Of a DNA stretch of 64,000 bases, positions 30,286 through 42,197 are shown piece after piece. The stretch spans positions 1-64,000 of the forward strand of contig NZ_FOTL01000005.1 in NCBI RefSeq assembly GCF_900114585.1, read 5' to 3'. The stretch comes from Methanobrevibacter olleyae (GTDB lineage: Archaea; Methanobacteriota; Methanobacteria; Methanobacteriales; Methanobacteriaceae). Numbering within the stretch: position 1 is the first letter of the stretch; each line of letters begins with the position of its first letter. The notes beneath the pieces were generated by a model that was not told where the DNA came from, did not search any database, and saw nothing but the letters and a program-made list of their open reading frames with translations. The translations under genes and the position numbers were made by a program.

Positions 30286-31584
30286 ATGATTTGTCCTAAA
30301 TGTCATACTGTAAATGATGATAAAGAAAAATTCTGTAAAAATTGTGGTTTTCAATTGAATCCTTCAAGGATTTGTCCTAGATGTGGAAAAACAAATGATC
30401 CTAATTCAAAATATTGTAAAGAATGTGGAACTGTTTTAACTCCAGTAAACACATTTAGAAAGCAAGTCATTGAAGAAAATACTAAAAAATCTTTCTTCAG
30501 TATCTACAAGATACCAATTATCTGTGCTTTAATAATCATATTAGTTATTGGTGCTGTTACTGGAATGGCTTACTATAATGGTAACTCTAGTGGAGATGAT
30601 GGTTTTAATTCTATTATTCCAACAGACAACAATACTGGATTCTTTAATGATGACATAAATAATAATCCAACAGATGCACAAATTCAAGATGATAGTGCTA
30701 ATAAAACCAATCAAACAAATAAAACTAATGACACTAATAAAACTAAAACTCTTAGAGAAAAGATAGATAATAAAACAAATGGAACTAATAAAAATATTAA
30801 TAGTACTGTTAATAAGATTAAAGAGCAAAATAATAAGTCTAAATCTTTAAATGGTTCAAGTACTAAAAATAACTCATCAAAAGTTAATAAAACAAGCTCT
30901 ATTTCAGATAAAACTGATAAGAATAATAAAATCAACCAAACTAATAAAAATTCTCTAGATAATCGTAAAAACAAGTCAGAAAGTTCCATATTAGTTTCAA
31001 ATATATCTATTAATGATTCAGATAATGATAAAACAAATGATAGTGCAGATGATTTATTTAATGATTCTACTGATAATTCTGTCAATGATTCAAATATAGG
31101 AAATGATGATTTAAATGATTCTGATAATGATAATGAAAATTTAAGTTCATCTAGTTCTTTAAATGAAATAAAAATGACTGATGTTCCTAATCTTGCTAAG
31201 AAGGTTTCAGAAAAAAATTATGATTTCTCAACAATTGAATATGAAGGAAATGAATTTACAGAAGCTCAATGTATTTATATTTTCTCAGAATATTTATTAA
31301 ATGTTAATAAAGATAAATCTTCTCCTATTAAAATAAAAGACATTAAAAAAGCTTCAAATCCTTCAGGAAAAGATTTAAATCAATCCATTGATAAATCTGA
31401 CTATCTGAGTATAGCAAATAGGGTTCATAGTTGGATAAATAGTAAAGGTAGTGTTCCTAATTATGTAGGAATCAGCGAACTTGGAGCAGATGACCTTTCT
31501 CCTAAAAAGATGCTTAAATTGTTTGCTTTAGCAACTTTAGAATACTCTGTTAGTGAAGAATTACCAGAATCTGTAGAGATTTAA
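30286..31584 (+). CDS. Double zinc-ribbon membrane protein with pseudomurein-binding-like tail
   Basis: 432 residues. Two zinc ribbons at the N-terminus (CPKCHTVNDDKEKFCKNCG and CPRCGKTNDPNSKYCKECG), one membrane helix (about 66-90, IPIICALIIILVIGAVTGMA), a 200-residue low-complexity Asn/Ser/Asp/Thr/Lys stalk, then a folded C-terminal domain of about 125 residues. The last part, YLSIANRVHSWINSKGSVPNYVG...MLKLFALAT, fits a pseudomurein-binding repeat. Topology implies ribbons inside the cell and the wall-binding domain outside. Start is ATG with GGAGGTGA upstream. It could sense or anchor the wall. The 3' end with the stop is triplicated. Confidence 0.75.
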   Translation: MICPKCHTVNDDKEKFCKNCGFQLNPSRICPRCGKTNDPNSKYCKECGTVLTPVNTFRKQVIEENTKKSFFSIYKIPIICALIIILVIGAVTGMAYYNGNSSGDDGFNSIIPTDNNTGFFNDDINNNPTDAQIQDDSANKTNQTNKTNDTNKTKTLREKIDNKTNGTNKNINSTVNKIKEQNNKSKSLNGSSTKNNSSKVNKTSSISDKTDKNNKINQTNKNSLDNRKNKSESSILVSNISINDSDNDKTNDSADDLFNDSTDNSVNDSNIGNDDLNDSDNDNENLSSSSSLNEIKMTDVPNLAKKVSEKNYDFSTIEYEGNEFTEAQCIYIFSEYLLNVNKDKSSPIKIKDIKKASNPSGKDLNQSIDKSDYLSIANRVHSWINSKGSVPNYVGISELGADDLSPKKMLKLFALATLEYSVSEELPESVEI

Positions 31585-31650
31585 TTAAGAACTAGAATCT
31601 GTAGAGATTTAATTAAGAACTAGAATCTGTAGAGATTTAATTAAGAAATT
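31567..31650 (+). repeat. 28-bp tandem repeat, three copies, spanning a stop codon
   Basis: GAATCTGTAGAGATTTAATT units begin at 31567, 31595 and 31623. The first encodes the last residues (ESVEI) and TAA of the zinc-ribbon membrane gene. 31651-32006 beyond it is AT-rich, with no further feature. Confidence 0.92.
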
Positions 31651-32006
31651 TATTTTATAAACTAGAGAATATACTTATTAATTAAGATATTCTCTTATAC
31701 TTTTTTTATATTTTTTATTTAAGAAATCTTTATCTAATTTTTAAAATTTTAATAATTTAATGATATTTTTTTAATAATTTTTAAGGGTATTTTATAATAA
31801 CTCTTTCAAAAATTTTTAAAAATAATAAGTTTTAAAAAATATGAAAATCATATTATAATTGTATAAACAATTTAAGTTTAAGTATTTTTTTAAAAATTTA
31901 AAAATAAATCTAAAAGAGATTTTAAAAGAATTTAAAATTTAAAAATAAATCTAAAAGAGTTAAAAACAAAAAAATTAAAATAAATTATGATAATAAAGTG
32001 ATTGTT

Positions 32007-32951
32007 ATGTTAGGACCTTGGGTAGAAAAATATAGGCCTCAAAGTTTAGATGATGTTGTTGGACAAAAACATATTGTAAATAGATTAAAACAATATGTAG
32101 AAGAAGAAAGCATGCCAAATTTAATGTTTACTGGTCCTGCAGGTGTGGGAAAAACAACATCTGCTCTGGCTCTTGTAAAATCAATTCTTGGAGAATATTG
32201 GAGACAAAACTTTTTAGAATTAAATGCATCAGATGCAAGAGGAATTGAAACTGTAAGAACAGATATTAAGAATTTCTGTCGTTTAAAACCTGTTGGTGCT
32301 CCATTTAGAATTATATTTCTAGATGAAGTAGACAATATGACTAAAGATGCACAGCATGCATTAAGACGTGAAATGGAGATGTATACTAAAACTGCATCTT
32401 TTATACTTTCATGTAATTACTCCTCTAAAATCATAGATCCTATCCAATCTAGATGTGCTATTTTCAGATTTACACCGATTAAAGCTGAAGAGATTGCTGA
32501 TAGATTAAAATTTATAGCAGAAACTGAAGGTTGTGAATATGAAGATGCAGCAATTACTACAATTGTAAACTTTGCAGAAGGGGATATGCGTAAATCTGTT
32601 AATATGTTGCAATCTGCAGCATCTACTGGCTCAATAACTGAAGATCATGTATTTGAAGTTGTATCTAAAGCAAAACCACAAGAAATTAAAAAGATGGTTA
32701 ATACTGCATTAATGGGAGACTTTATGAAATCCCGTGATATACTAAGGGAAGTGATGATTTTACAAGGTACAAGTGGAGAAGATATGGTTAATCAAATTTA
32801 CCAAGATGTTTCTGGAAGAGTTATGAATGGACAAATGGATGGAGATGTTTATATGAATTTAATTGGAGCAATAGCTGAAACTGATTTTAGAATTAGAGAA
32901 GGAGCTAATCCAAGAATTCAATTAGAAGCATTACTAGCTAAATTTTTATAA
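32007..32951 (+). CDS. rfcS: Replication factor C small subunit
   Basis: 314 residues from ATG 32007, with the ribosome-binding site GTGAT seven bases upstream; the GTG at 31998 is that site and not the start. N-terminus [16 protein letters not shown], Walker [10 protein letters not shown], Walker [11 protein letters not shown], the SRC motif QSRCAIFRF with arginine finger, and the AAA+ lid and collar. No intein is present. It loads the PCNA clamp at primer ends together with RfcL, encoded 28 bases downstream in the same operon. Confidence 0.96.
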   Translation: MLGPWVEKYRPQSLDDVVGQKHIVNRLKQYVEEESMPNLMFTGPAGVGKTTSALALVKSILGEYWRQNFLELNASDARGIETVRTDIKNFCRLKPVGAPFRIIFLDEVDNMTKDAQHALRREMEMYTKTASFILSCNYSSKIIDPIQSRCAIFRFTPIKAEEIADRLKFIAETEGCEYEDAAITTIVNFAEGDMRKSVNMLQSAASTGSITEDHVFEVVSKAKPQEIKKMVNTALMGDFMKSRDILREVMILQGTSGEDMVNQIYQDVSGRVMNGQMDGDVYMNLIGAIAETDFRIREGANPRIQLEALLAKFL

Positions 32952-32979
32952 TCATTAACTTAACATATAGGTAAAAATT

Positions 32980-34554
32980 ATGTTATGGACTGATAAATAC
33001 CGACCAAAAAGATTTGAGGATGTAGTCGGTAATGTTAAACAAAAGAAGATTATTCAATCATGGGTTGAAAAGTGGAAAGATGATAATCCTCAACCACCTT
33101 TATTATTAATAGGACCTGCTGGAACTGGTAAAACCACAATAGCTCATATCATTGCAGATGAATTCTCTGAATATATTGAATTAAATGCAAGTGATAAACG
33201 CTCACATGATTTATTAATAAGTACAATAGGAGAATCAGCAAGCACTTATTCTCTATTTGGAAATAATCGTAAATTAATTATAATGGATGAAGTAGATGGT
33301 ATTCATGGAACTAACGATAGAGGTGGAACTAAAGCTTTAAATAAAATCATTAAAGAAAGTAAACAGCCTATTGTTATGATGGCTAATGATTTTTATAGCA
33401 ATAAATTAACCACTATAAAAAAGAATGCTCAAGTTGTAAAGATGGATAAAATCAAATCTCCTTCAATTAATAAATACTTACGTGATGTAGTGCTTAAAAA
33501 TGAAGAAATTGAAGTGGATAAAGAAGTTTTAAAAAAATTAACAAAAAGATCAAGTGGAGATTTACGTTCATCTATTAATACATTACAGGCACTTGTTGAA
33601 AATGAAGGGGAATTAACTGAAGAGGCTTTAGATTCAACAAGCCAGAAAGATAATACTAGCACTATATTTGATACTGTAACAAGAGTTTTAAAAAGCAAAA
33701 ATCCAGAACATGTTAAACGTTCAATGTTTGAAAATAACGAAGATCCAAGCTTAGTAATGGAGTATATTGCTGAAAATATTCCAAGAGAGTATGAAAGTAA
33801 TAAAGAAGTTAAAAAAGCATATGAAATGATTAGCCAAGCAGATTTATACTTTGGAAGAACTCGTTCTAGCCAATATTACGGTTACTGGAGATATGCATCT
33901 GATTTTATGGGATTGGGAGTTTCAAACTCTAAAGTAGATACCTATAGAAAATTCAGTAAAGTTGTTGGACCTATGGCATTTACTATGATGGGTAGAACCC
34001 GTGGAAAAAGAGCCTTAAGGGATGTTATTGCATCTAAAATGGAAGAAAAAATGCATGTTTCTCTTCAAGTAGCTTATACTATTTTCCCATATTTTGAAAT
34101 AATGTTTGAAAATGATGAAGTAGCTTGGGAAATTTCAGACTTTTTAGAATTAGAAGATGATGAAATAAAATTCTTTAGAAAGAAAAAAATTCCAAAAGCT
34201 ACTATTACTAAAATGGAAAAAGTCAAAGCAGAAATGCGTGAAGATGAAAAAGAACAGTGGCGCAGTTCAATTAAAGAAGGAATATTTAGAGAAATTCCCC
34301 CTCAAGATTTAAAAGCAAGTGATGCTGTTGAAGAATCATTTTCACATGAAAATGATACTGTTCTCGACATCTTTGATGACTTTTCAGATGAAGAGCTAGA
34401 TGAAATAGCTAGTGACTTATCTTTAAATGATAAATCCAAATCTAAATCAAGAGCTAAAAAATCTAGAGATAGTGAAGATGTTGAATCTAAATCAAGAGAA
34501 GATAAAAAAGAAGAAAAACTTGATAAAGAACAAACTACTTTATTTAGCTTCTAG
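32980..34554 (+). CDS. rfcL: Replication factor C large subunit
   Basis: 524 residues. [20 protein letters not shown], Walker [10 protein letters not shown], Walker [13 protein letters not shown], and lid and collar domains. The C-terminal 80 residues are charged and disordered and finish with QTTLFSF, a canonical PCNA-interacting motif at the very end. AGGTA lies before ATG. One RfcL with several RfcS form the archaeal clamp loader. A partial duplication of the last codons (TTTAGCTTCTA) follows the stop. Confidence 0.96.
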   Translation: MLWTDKYRPKRFEDVVGNVKQKKIIQSWVEKWKDDNPQPPLLLIGPAGTGKTTIAHIIADEFSEYIELNASDKRSHDLLISTIGESASTYSLFGNNRKLIIMDEVDGIHGTNDRGGTKALNKIIKESKQPIVMMANDFYSNKLTTIKKNAQVVKMDKIKSPSINKYLRDVVLKNEEIEVDKEVLKKLTKRSSGDLRSSINTLQALVENEGELTEEALDSTSQKDNTSTIFDTVTRVLKSKNPEHVKRSMFENNEDPSLVMEYIAENIPREYESNKEVKKAYEMISQADLYFGRTRSSQYYGYWRYASDFMGLGVSNSKVDTYRKFSKVVGPMAFTMMGRTRGKRALRDVIASKMEEKMHVSLQVAYTIFPYFEIMFENDEVAWEISDFLELEDDEIKFFRKKKIPKATITKMEKVKAEMREDEKEQWRSSIKEGIFREIPPQDLKASDAVEESFSHENDTVLDIFDDFSDEELDEIASDLSLNDKSKSKSRAKKSRDSEDVESKSREDKKEEKLDKEQTTLFSF

Positions 34555-34707
34555 ATTAGTTTAGTTATTTTCAATTAGATATATTTAGCTTCTAAAAATA
34601 TGAATTAGATAACTTAATTTATTTAGATATATTTAAATAATTAAAGGAATAATAATTATAAAGGAATATACATTATTCAATATAAAAAAAATATAAGGGG
34701 TTTTTAA

Positions 34708-35670
34708 ATGAAAGGAACTTGGAAACTCAAATTAAGATTATGGCTTTCAATGCTTATTATGTTCGGTTTAGTATATGTTTTAATTATGCTTGCTGGAAAT
34801 TTCTTAGGATATGGAGGCTTTTATCAATTTTATGCATTAGCAGGATTATTTGTATTGTTCTTACAATATTTATTTGGTCCAAAGATCGTAGAAAGTTCAA
34901 TGGGTGTACATCAGTTATCAGAGGCTGAAGCACCTGAGCTTCATCAAATCGTTGAAGAATTAGCTATGGCAGCTAATATTCCTAAGCCTAAAGTAGGTAT
35001 TTCTAATACTATGGTACCTAATGCATTTGCTTATGGTAGATCTAAGCGTAGTGGACATGTATGTGTTACAAAAGGAATTTTAGATTTACTTGATAGGGAA
35101 GAACTTAAAGCAGTTTTAGGGCATGAAATATCCCATATTAAGCATAACGATATGGCCATTACTACTGTTGTAAGTGCTATCCCATTAATCTGCTATTATC
35201 TAGCTTTCTCACTTATGTTTTCAGGTGGGGGAGATAATGACAATAGAGGTGCTATTTTAGGAGTTATAGCATTGGTTGCCTATTTTTTAGGTCAATTGAT
35301 TGTTTTATTTATTTCTAGAATGAGAGAATACTACGCTGATGCAGGTAGTGTAGAATTAGGTTGCAGACCTGAAAAATTAGCTTCTGCATTATATAAACTA
35401 GTTTATGGTGCAGCAAGGGTTCCTGAATCTGAAATTAAAGATATTGAAGGAACTAAAGCATTTTTCTTAACTGATATTTCTAATGCAAAAAGCGAAATTA
35501 ATAATCTAGCCCAACTAGACTTAGATAAAGATGGAACTATTAGTGCTGAAGAGCTTAATATGCTAAGAAATTCAAAAGTAAATGTTTCTACATCTAATAA
35601 AATTATGGAATTATTATCTACACACCCAGATATGCTTAAAAGAATAAAAAGATTAGCTGATAATAACTAA
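34708..35670 (+). CDS. htpX: HtpX-type M48 zinc metalloprotease with EF-hand-like insert
   Basis: 320 residues. Two N-terminal membrane helices (about 10-55), ELKAVLGHEISHIKHND with the HExxH zinc site near 138-142, two more hydrophobic segments, and YYADAGSVELG holding the third ligand. HtpX degrades misfolded membrane proteins. Near residues 268-280 the sequence DLDKDGTISAEE fits a full EF-hand calcium loop, not part of bacterial HtpX. AGGGG upstream of ATG. The intergenic stretch after it (35671-36039) is AT-rich with no feature recognised. Confidence 0.92.
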   Translation: MKGTWKLKLRLWLSMLIMFGLVYVLIMLAGNFLGYGGFYQFYALAGLFVLFLQYLFGPKIVESSMGVHQLSEAEAPELHQIVEELAMAANIPKPKVGISNTMVPNAFAYGRSKRSGHVCVTKGILDLLDREELKAVLGHEISHIKHNDMAITTVVSAIPLICYYLAFSLMFSGGGDNDNRGAILGVIALVAYFLGQLIVLFISRMREYYADAGSVELGCRPEKLASALYKLVYGAARVPESEIKDIEGTKAFFLTDISNAKSEINNLAQLDLDKDGTISAEELNMLRNSKVNVSTSNKIMELLSTHPDMLKRIKRLADNN

Positions 35671-36039
35671 TCTCTTTTATTTTTCTTTTTTTAAATCTTT
35701 TTTCCTTGTTTATTTTTTTATATTTTTAAATTCTTATTTTTTTTTAAAAAAAAATTTTAAGTAATTGTTATTATTTAAAAAATTTTTAAATCATTATTAT
35801 TATTTTATTATATTTTTTTATTAAATAAATATTGAAATGGATTATTATATTTTTTAATAATTATATTTATATAATAGTTAAAACTAATATTAGTTTGCAT
35901 GAATAAAAACTGAATTATTAGTTTTCAAAAGCTCTTACTAATAATCTTTATATATTAAAAAACAAATTTTTAATAAACCAATTAATAATGTCTTTTATAA
36001 TATGAACTAATAAATTTAATTTATAATTGTGGTGAAATA

Positions 36040-38943
36040 ATGAGTACTGAAAGAAAGAACATTGTACTAAAGGGAGGAAGAGAACATAACCTTCAAAATA
36101 TTGATCTATCAATTCCACGTGATCAGTTTGTAGTCGTTACTGGTTTAAGCGGTTCAGGTAAATCAACACTTGCTTTTGATACTATTTATGCTGAAGGACA
36201 GCGTAGATATGTTGAATCATTATCTGCATATGCAAGGCAATTTTTAGGTCAAATGAAAAAACCTGAAGTAGATTACATTGAAGGCCTATCTCCTGCAATC
36301 AGTATAGATCAAAAAACAACAAAAGTTAATCCAAGATCAACTGTAGGTACTATTACAGAAATTTATGATTATTTACGTTTATTATTTGCACGAATAGGAA
36401 TTCCGCATTGTCCCAATTGTGGAAAAGAAATATCTCATCAAACTATCGGGCAAATAACTGAATCAATAATCGAAGAAGGAGAAGGAACTAAAATACATGT
36501 TCTATCCCCAGTTGTTAAAGACCGTAAAGGAGAACATAAAGATATTTTAGAAGAATTTAGGAAAAAAGGATTCGTTAGAGTCCGTGTAGATGGTGAAATT
36601 AAAGGTCTTGATGAGGATATTGAGCTTGGAAAAAACTTTAGGCATAATATTGAATTAGTTGTAGATAGACTTGTAATCCGTGAAGGGATAGACTTCCAAA
36701 GAAGACTATCAGATTCTATAGAGACAGCTTGTAATTTTGCAGAAGGATTAGTTAAGGTCATGTTTAGTAAAAGGGATGATGAGGGAAATGAAACTATCTA
36801 TGAAAAAACATATTCTGAAGACTTTGCATGTACTGACTGCGGTATAAGTTTTCAGGAATTAACTCCCCGTATGTTTTCATTTAATGCACCTCAAGGAGCA
36901 TGTCCTGAATGTAATGGTATTGGAACTAAAATGGAAATGGATCCTGACTTAATTGTACCAAATAAAAACCTAAGTTTAAATGATGGTGCCATAGTTCCAT
37001 GGTCTAAATCTACTAAAAAAGAAAATTATTATTATCAAATGCTTAAAGCAGTAGCTGAGCACTTTAAATTTAGTATGGACACAGCATTTAAAGATTTAAC
37101 TCCAGAAGAACAAAACATTATTCTCTATGGTTCGGATGAAAAAGTGGCATTTGCATTTAAAAGAAGAAATAGATCTTATAGGGTAAATCGTAAATTTGAA
37201 GGTGTCATTACAAGAATGGAAAGATTATATATAGAAACTAAATCTAATTATAATCGTAGTTATATCTCTAAGTTTATGAGTGACCGTAAATGTCCTGTTT
37301 GTGGTGGAAAAAGACTTCGTCCAGAGATTTTAGCAGTAACTGTAGGAGATAAGTCTATTATGGATGTATGTGATTTATCTATTAAAGATAGTTATCAATT
37401 TTTCCAAGATTTAGAATTAACAGAAAGGCAATTATTTATTGGTAAAGAGATTTTAAAAGAGATTAAAGCAAGATTAAAATTCCTAGTAGATGTAGGTTTA
37501 GACTATATTACAATGTCTAGATCTTCTGGAACCTTGTCTGGAGGAGAAGCACAAAGAATAAGATTAGCTACCCAAATAGGTTCTGGACTAGTGGGAGTTC
37601 TTTATATTTTAGACGAGCCAAGTATTGGTCTTCACCAAAGAGATAATAAAAAGCTTATTGGAACCTTAAAACATTTAAGAGATATAGGGAACACTTTAAT
37701 TGTAGTGGAACATGATGAAGAAACTATTCTATCTGCTGATTATGTAGTTGATATAGGTCCTGGAGCTGGTGAACATGGAGGTAAAATAATTGCTGAAGGA
37801 AGCCCTGAAGAGATTATGGAATCTTTAGACTCTATCACTGGCAAATATTTATCAAGAAGGGAAACAATTCCTATTAACTCTAAAAGGAAAGAGGGAAATG
37901 GTAAATTCTTAACTGTTAAAGGTGCAAAAGAAAACAATCTTAAAAATATTGATGTAGATATTCCATTAGGACTATTCACTTGTGTTACTGGAGTAAGTGG
38001 CTCTGGAAAAAGTAGTTTAATCAATCAGGTTTTATATAAAGGCTTATCTACAATTATAAATAAAAAATACATGCATCCTGGAAAGCATGATTATATCGAA
38101 GGAATTGAAAATATCGATAAAATCATTAGAATTGATCAAAACCCTATTGGAAGAACTCCACGTTCAAATCCAGCTACATATGTAGGTGTTTTTACTCCAA
38201 TAAGAGAATTGTTTGCTGAGACTCCTGAATCTAAAGCAAGAGGTTATAAACCTGGAAGATTTAGTTTTAATGTAAAAGGAGGAAGATGTGAATCTTGTTA
38301 TGGGGATGGAATCATACAAATTGAAATGCATTTCTTATCTGATGTATATGTTCCTTGTGAAGTATGTAAAGGTAAAAGATATAATGATGAAACTTTAGAT
38401 ATTCGCTATAAGGGTAAAAACATCTATGAAGTTTTAGAAATGACTGTAGAAGAAGCATTGGAATTCTTTGAGAATGTACCAAAAGTTGCAAGAAAACTTC
38501 AAACATTATATGATGTTGGATTAGCTTATATTAAACTAGGTCAACCTGCTACAACCCTTTCTGGTGGTGAAGCTCAAAGGGTAAAATTAGCTAAAGAGTT
38601 ATCTAAAACAAGCACTGGTCAAACATTATATATATTAGATGAACCAACTACAGGCCTTCACTTTGATGATATAAAGAAATTATTAAAGGTTTTAGATAGA
38701 TTGACAGATGCTGGTAACTCTGTTGTTGTTATTGAACATAATTTAGATGTTATTAAGACAGCTGATTATATTATAGATTTAGGGCCTGAAGGAGGAGACG
38801 GTGGTGGAGAAGTTATAGCTACTGGAACACCTGAAGAGGTTGCAGAATCTGGAACTTATACTGGTAACTTTTTAAAAGAAGTTTTAAGAGAGAATATAAC
38901 AGTTCATGCAAAAGAATTAGTTGAAGAAAAGGCAAGTAAATAA
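36040..38943 (+). CDS. uvrA: UvrABC excinuclease subunit A
   Basis: 967 residues, full length. Two ABC ATPase modules: Walker [15 protein letters not shown] near residue 30-45 with signature [17 protein letters not shown], and [13 protein letters not shown] with [16 protein letters not shown]. Zinc-binding cysteine pairs occur in [17 protein letters not shown]...[14 protein letters not shown] and CESCYGDG...CEVCKGKR. It is the damage-recognition ATPase of nucleotide excision repair. Methanobacteria hold a bacterial-type UvrABC acquired long ago. uvrB and uvrC are not in the window. GGTGA precedes ATG. Confidence 0.97.
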   Translation: MSTERKNIVLKGGREHNLQNIDLSIPRDQFVVVTGLSGSGKSTLAFDTIYAEGQRRYVESLSAYARQFLGQMKKPEVDYIEGLSPAISIDQKTTKVNPRSTVGTITEIYDYLRLLFARIGIPHCPNCGKEISHQTIGQITESIIEEGEGTKIHVLSPVVKDRKGEHKDILEEFRKKGFVRVRVDGEIKGLDEDIELGKNFRHNIELVVDRLVIREGIDFQRRLSDSIETACNFAEGLVKVMFSKRDDEGNETIYEKTYSEDFACTDCGISFQELTPRMFSFNAPQGACPECNGIGTKMEMDPDLIVPNKNLSLNDGAIVPWSKSTKKENYYYQMLKAVAEHFKFSMDTAFKDLTPEEQNIILYGSDEKVAFAFKRRNRSYRVNRKFEGVITRMERLYIETKSNYNRSYISKFMSDRKCPVCGGKRLRPEILAVTVGDKSIMDVCDLSIKDSYQFFQDLELTERQLFIGKEILKEIKARLKFLVDVGLDYITMSRSSGTLSGGEAQRIRLATQIGSGLVGVLYILDEPSIGLHQRDNKKLIGTLKHLRDIGNTLIVVEHDEETILSADYVVDIGPGAGEHGGKIIAEGSPEEIMESLDSITGKYLSRRETIPINSKRKEGNGKFLTVKGAKENNLKNIDVDIPLGLFTCVTGVSGSGKSSLINQVLYKGLSTIINKKYMHPGKHDYIEGIENIDKIIRIDQNPIGRTPRSNPATYVGVFTPIRELFAETPESKARGYKPGRFSFNVKGGRCESCYGDGIIQIEMHFLSDVYVPCEVCKGKRYNDETLDIRYKGKNIYEVLEMTVEEALEFFENVPKVARKLQTLYDVGLAYIKLGQPATTLSGGEAQRVKLAKELSKTSTGQTLYILDEPTTGLHFDDIKKLLKVLDRLTDAGNSVVVIEHNLDVIKTADYIIDLGPEGGDGGGEVIATGTPEEVAESGTYTGNFLKEVLRENITVHAKELVEEKASK

Positions 38944-38950
38944 TAACTTT

Positions 38951-39025
38951 TTTATTATTTAGATATCTCTTTTTATTCATTTAATTTTTTTATTATTTAG
39001 ATATCTCTTTTTCTATTGATTACAT
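38951..39025 (+). repeat. Tandem duplication after uvrA
   Basis: TTTATTATTTAGATATCTCT occurs at 38951 and 38989 (period 38) just past the uvrA stop; it may serve as a T-rich terminator. Confidence 0.75.
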
Positions 39026-39039
39026 ATTTTTTCTTAATA

Positions 39040-40762
39040 CTATTTTTTAAGTAATCTAGACCTTTTTTCAGCTACTTCTCGAACATATTTATCTTCATCG
39101 CTATTAAAAATATCTTCTAAAACATTAATACTAAATATATTTTTACAAGCAGCTTCACGAATCTTTGAATCTTTATCATTTTGAGCTAAATCAACTAAGA
39201 TTTCTTGATTTTTTAACTTAGAAATAGCTTCAATACGAGAATCATTAAACTGGCCATTAATTGAAATATCCTCAAGAATTTCTTTATCTTTAATCTTTTT
39301 CATGGTGTTTAATCTTATATCTGGATTACTATTAGTTTTAGCAATATCTGATAAAATATTTTCAGATTTGATTTTAGATATTGCCTCCAATTTACTATCT
39401 AAATAAATTGATTCATCACTTATCTTTACTAAAATTTCTTCAGTTTCTATATTCTTTACAGCTAATTTACTAATTTCTGCATGTTTTGATGAAACTGCAA
39501 GCTTTTTTAAATAATTTTCATAATCTGATGAATCATCACCACCAATATAATTTTCTTTATTAGAAACTACTTTATTTAAAGCACTTTTAGCTACAATTAA
39601 ATCATCATCCTTAATACTAATATCAATTAAATTGCTTATTAAATCAATTTTTTTAATAGCTTCAGTTCTAACATAATTATCTTCTTCATAAATATAGGTT
39701 TCAATGATAATATTTTCATCATTTATATTTTTCAATGCTTCGATTCTGACAAATTTATCTTTATCATTTAGAGCAATTTCTTTTAATATGTCCTCATTTT
39801 TAATTTTTTCTGTTGCTTTAATTCTTGATGGGGAATCATTAGAATTTAATGCAATATCTATTAAATCCTCTTCAATTTCTAATTTTTCTATTGCAGCTAA
39901 ACGTACATGTTCATTTTCTTCATTAAATGCTATTTCTTTTATTATTTCATGATTATTATCATAATCTAACTTATTTAAAGCTTCAACCCTAATAAATTTA
40001 TCATATTCATTATTTATTGCTATATTAAATAAAATTTCTTCATCAGAGAAGTTTTCTTTATTGATTATTATATTAACTATCTTCTTATCAGAAGAGTTCT
40101 TTAATATTTCAGCTAGAATTTGATTATTTTCTATTCTTTCAATTGCATTAAGTCTAACTTTTTGATCTTTTGCATTGATACAAAGATCCATTAAGATAAG
40201 CTCATCCTCAATTTCACGAAGTGCAGAAAGCCTGTTTTTTCCTTTTTTATCAAATTTAGCTATCTCAGCAAGTACATTATCTTCCAAATCTAATTTATCA
40301 AATGCTAGTTGTCTAACATCAGTGTATTTAGCATTGTATGCCAATTCTTCTAATATATTAGGGTCTGTTATTCTTGATGTAGCGATAGTTCTTACATATC
40401 TATCTTTATTATCCATAGCTAAATCTTCTAATACATCTTGAGATTTTATTTCCATAACTGCAGCAATTCTATTGTTTCTATTACTATGTGTTTTTGCAAT
40501 ATCTTTAAAGGCCTCATCATTTAATATTTCATCTTTATTTCTAGAATCATTTTTAAGACGTTTCTCTTTAGCTATTTTAATGTCATCACTATTTATTTTT
40601 TTAATTGAAGCAAAATCGATTAAATCATTATCTGATTTCTTATTTTTAAATGATAATTTTTTAAATCTTTTTTTTATCTTTTATATCAGTTTTATCCCGT
40701 TTATCTTTTTTATTTTCACTTTTTTCTTTGTTATTTTTATTTAGAAAATTAAATAAACCCAT
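39040..40762 (-). pseudogene. HEAT-like repeat protein, frameshifted near the 5' end
   Basis: The 3' 471 codons (from ATG 40455) encode about 14 tandem 30-residue helical repeats of HEAT/armadillo type (pattern ILEDISIN...DSRIEAISKLKNQ). The reading frame upstream of 40455 is also coding-like: from ATG 40762 with GGTG upstream, MGLFNFLNKN and a Lys-rich segment, but it runs into TAA just after an 8-base A run (40668-40675, T on the plus strand). With one A fewer, the two frames join into one protein of about 573 residues. So the gene is either broken, phase-variable at the homopolymer, or a sequence error. HEAT repeats mediate protein binding. No family partner is evident. Confidence 0.75.
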
Positions 40763-40897
40763 TTTTTCACCACAATTAAAAAAAACAATTGATTTATTTA
40801 TATATTGAATTATAATTATAATCTTATATTATTAAGTATGACTATTAGCTTAAGATTTAGATTATAATTATTGGATTATTTCTAATTCTAACTATTC

Positions 40898-41755
40898 TTA
40901 GTCTTTTTTGAATTTACTCTCTAAAAGGATAATTAATACAAAAGCTATAATAGCTAAAATAACACAAGGAATCCAAGAACCATTAATAGTTGTTGTAATT
41001 TTCATTATAGGTAATCTTAATGTTCCAAGCATTATACCAATTAAAAATGCCATTATAGCAGATTCATATCTTTCAAGTAAATAATTTAATAGTCTGGAAA
41101 ATCCTAAAATTCCTATTACTGCCCCAATAGCAAATACTATAATTTCTATAAGATTTCTTGAATTTAGAGCATTTAACATATATTGATATTGCCCAAGAAG
41201 TACTAATAAGAAAGATCCAGATATTCCAGGTAAAATCATTGCACATATTGCTATAAGACCAGAAATAAATATTACAATTAAGCTATGGTTTGTAGCAATT
41301 GGATTTAAACCTACGAATATATATGAAAGAAGGATTCCAATTACTGTAATGATTATTAATTTAATGTTAAATCCATCTAATTTAGTGTATAATATATATG
41401 CAGAAGCGAATATTAATCCTAAAAAGAATGAAAAAGTATATGCAGTTTGAGTGTCAAGTAAATAATTAATAACTTTAGCTAATACAATAAATGCAATAGC
41501 AATACCTAATAATAAGGGAATAAACAGTTCAAAATCAATTTCTTCAATTAATTTTGCTTTAAAATCAGACATATTCCCTTTTAATAATGGTTTTAAAAAA
41601 CTAAATTTTATACAGCTTATTGCATGTATTAATCGTTCATATATTCCAGTGATTAATGCAATTGTTCCTCCAGAAACACCTGGAACAATATCTGCAGATC
41701 CCATACATAATCCCCTAAGAAAAATTAAAATTAGCTCTCTTAAATCAAAATTCAT
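40898..41755 (-). CDS. DUF368 membrane protein, polyprenyl-phosphate translocase family
   Basis: 285 residues, about 8-9 membrane helices. The signature ILIFLRGLCMGSADIVPGVSG near residues 10-30 and AICAMILPGISGSFLLVLLG near 165-185 are the two inverted GxSGG-type half-site motifs of DUF368. Bacterial members (PopT) return undecaprenyl phosphate across the membrane. Here the archaeal lipid carrier for pseudomurein or glycans is the likely substrate, an inference. GAGGAA precedes ATG. Confidence 0.88.
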   Translation of the reverse strand: MNFDLRELILIFLRGLCMGSADIVPGVSGGTIALITGIYERLIHAISCIKFSFLKPLLKGNMSDFKAKLIEEIDFELFIPLLLGIAIAFIVLAKVINYLLDTQTAYTFSFFLGLIFASAYILYTKLDGFNIKLIIITVIGILLSYIFVGLNPIATNHSLIVIFISGLIAICAMILPGISGSFLLVLLGQYQYMLNALNSRNLIEIIVFAIGAVIGILGFSRLLNYLLERYESAIMAFLIGIMLGTLRLPIMKITTTINGSWIPCVILAIIAFVLIILLESKFKKD

Positions 41756-41881
41756 AAAATTCCTCGTTTAATCTTTATACTATTAATTTAATTATTAAAA
41801 TCAACTTTTAATTAATATTATTATATATTTTTATTTTATAATAAATAGATAACTAAAATTTAATTGATTTAAATGGATTTT

Positions 41882-42020
41882 TAAAAATTCAATAGATAAA
41901 TACCATTCTTAACTTATTAAATTTTTAAAAATTCAATAGATAAATACCATTCTTAACTTATTAAGTTTTTAAAAATTCAATAGATAAATACCATTCTTAA
42001 CTTATTAAATTTTTAAAAAT
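41882..42020 (+). repeat. 44-bp tandem repeat, three copies
   Basis: ATTCAATAGATAAATACCAT units at 41887, 41931 and 41975, nearly identical, in the divergent gap between DUF368 and the surface-protein gene. No coding sense; could influence either promoter. Confidence 0.92.
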
Positions 42021-42100
42021 CAATATATATTTTTTCTATTTAAAAAAATATTCTCAAATTATTATTATTTTTTAATATAAAGGCAATATTATACTAAAAG

Positions 42101-42108
42101 TATATATA
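42101..42108 (+). promoter_or_regulatory. TATA box candidate for the Ig-like surface protein
   Basis: AAAAG followed by TATATATA at 42101, about 97 bases before the inferred start at 42198. Confidence 0.5.
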
Positions 42109-42197
42109 ATAAAAAATAGAAAAGTTAATACACAAGAATTCAATAAATAAAAAGTTCGTTTTATACGAAGAATTTATTTCAAAAAGGAGGTGCAAAT

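Noticed and set aside
40660-40690. Programmed -1 frameshift at A-AAA-AAG in the HEAT-like gene
   Set aside because: A -1 slip leads to another stop after about 20 codons; only losing one base (or +1 slippage) restores the long frame.
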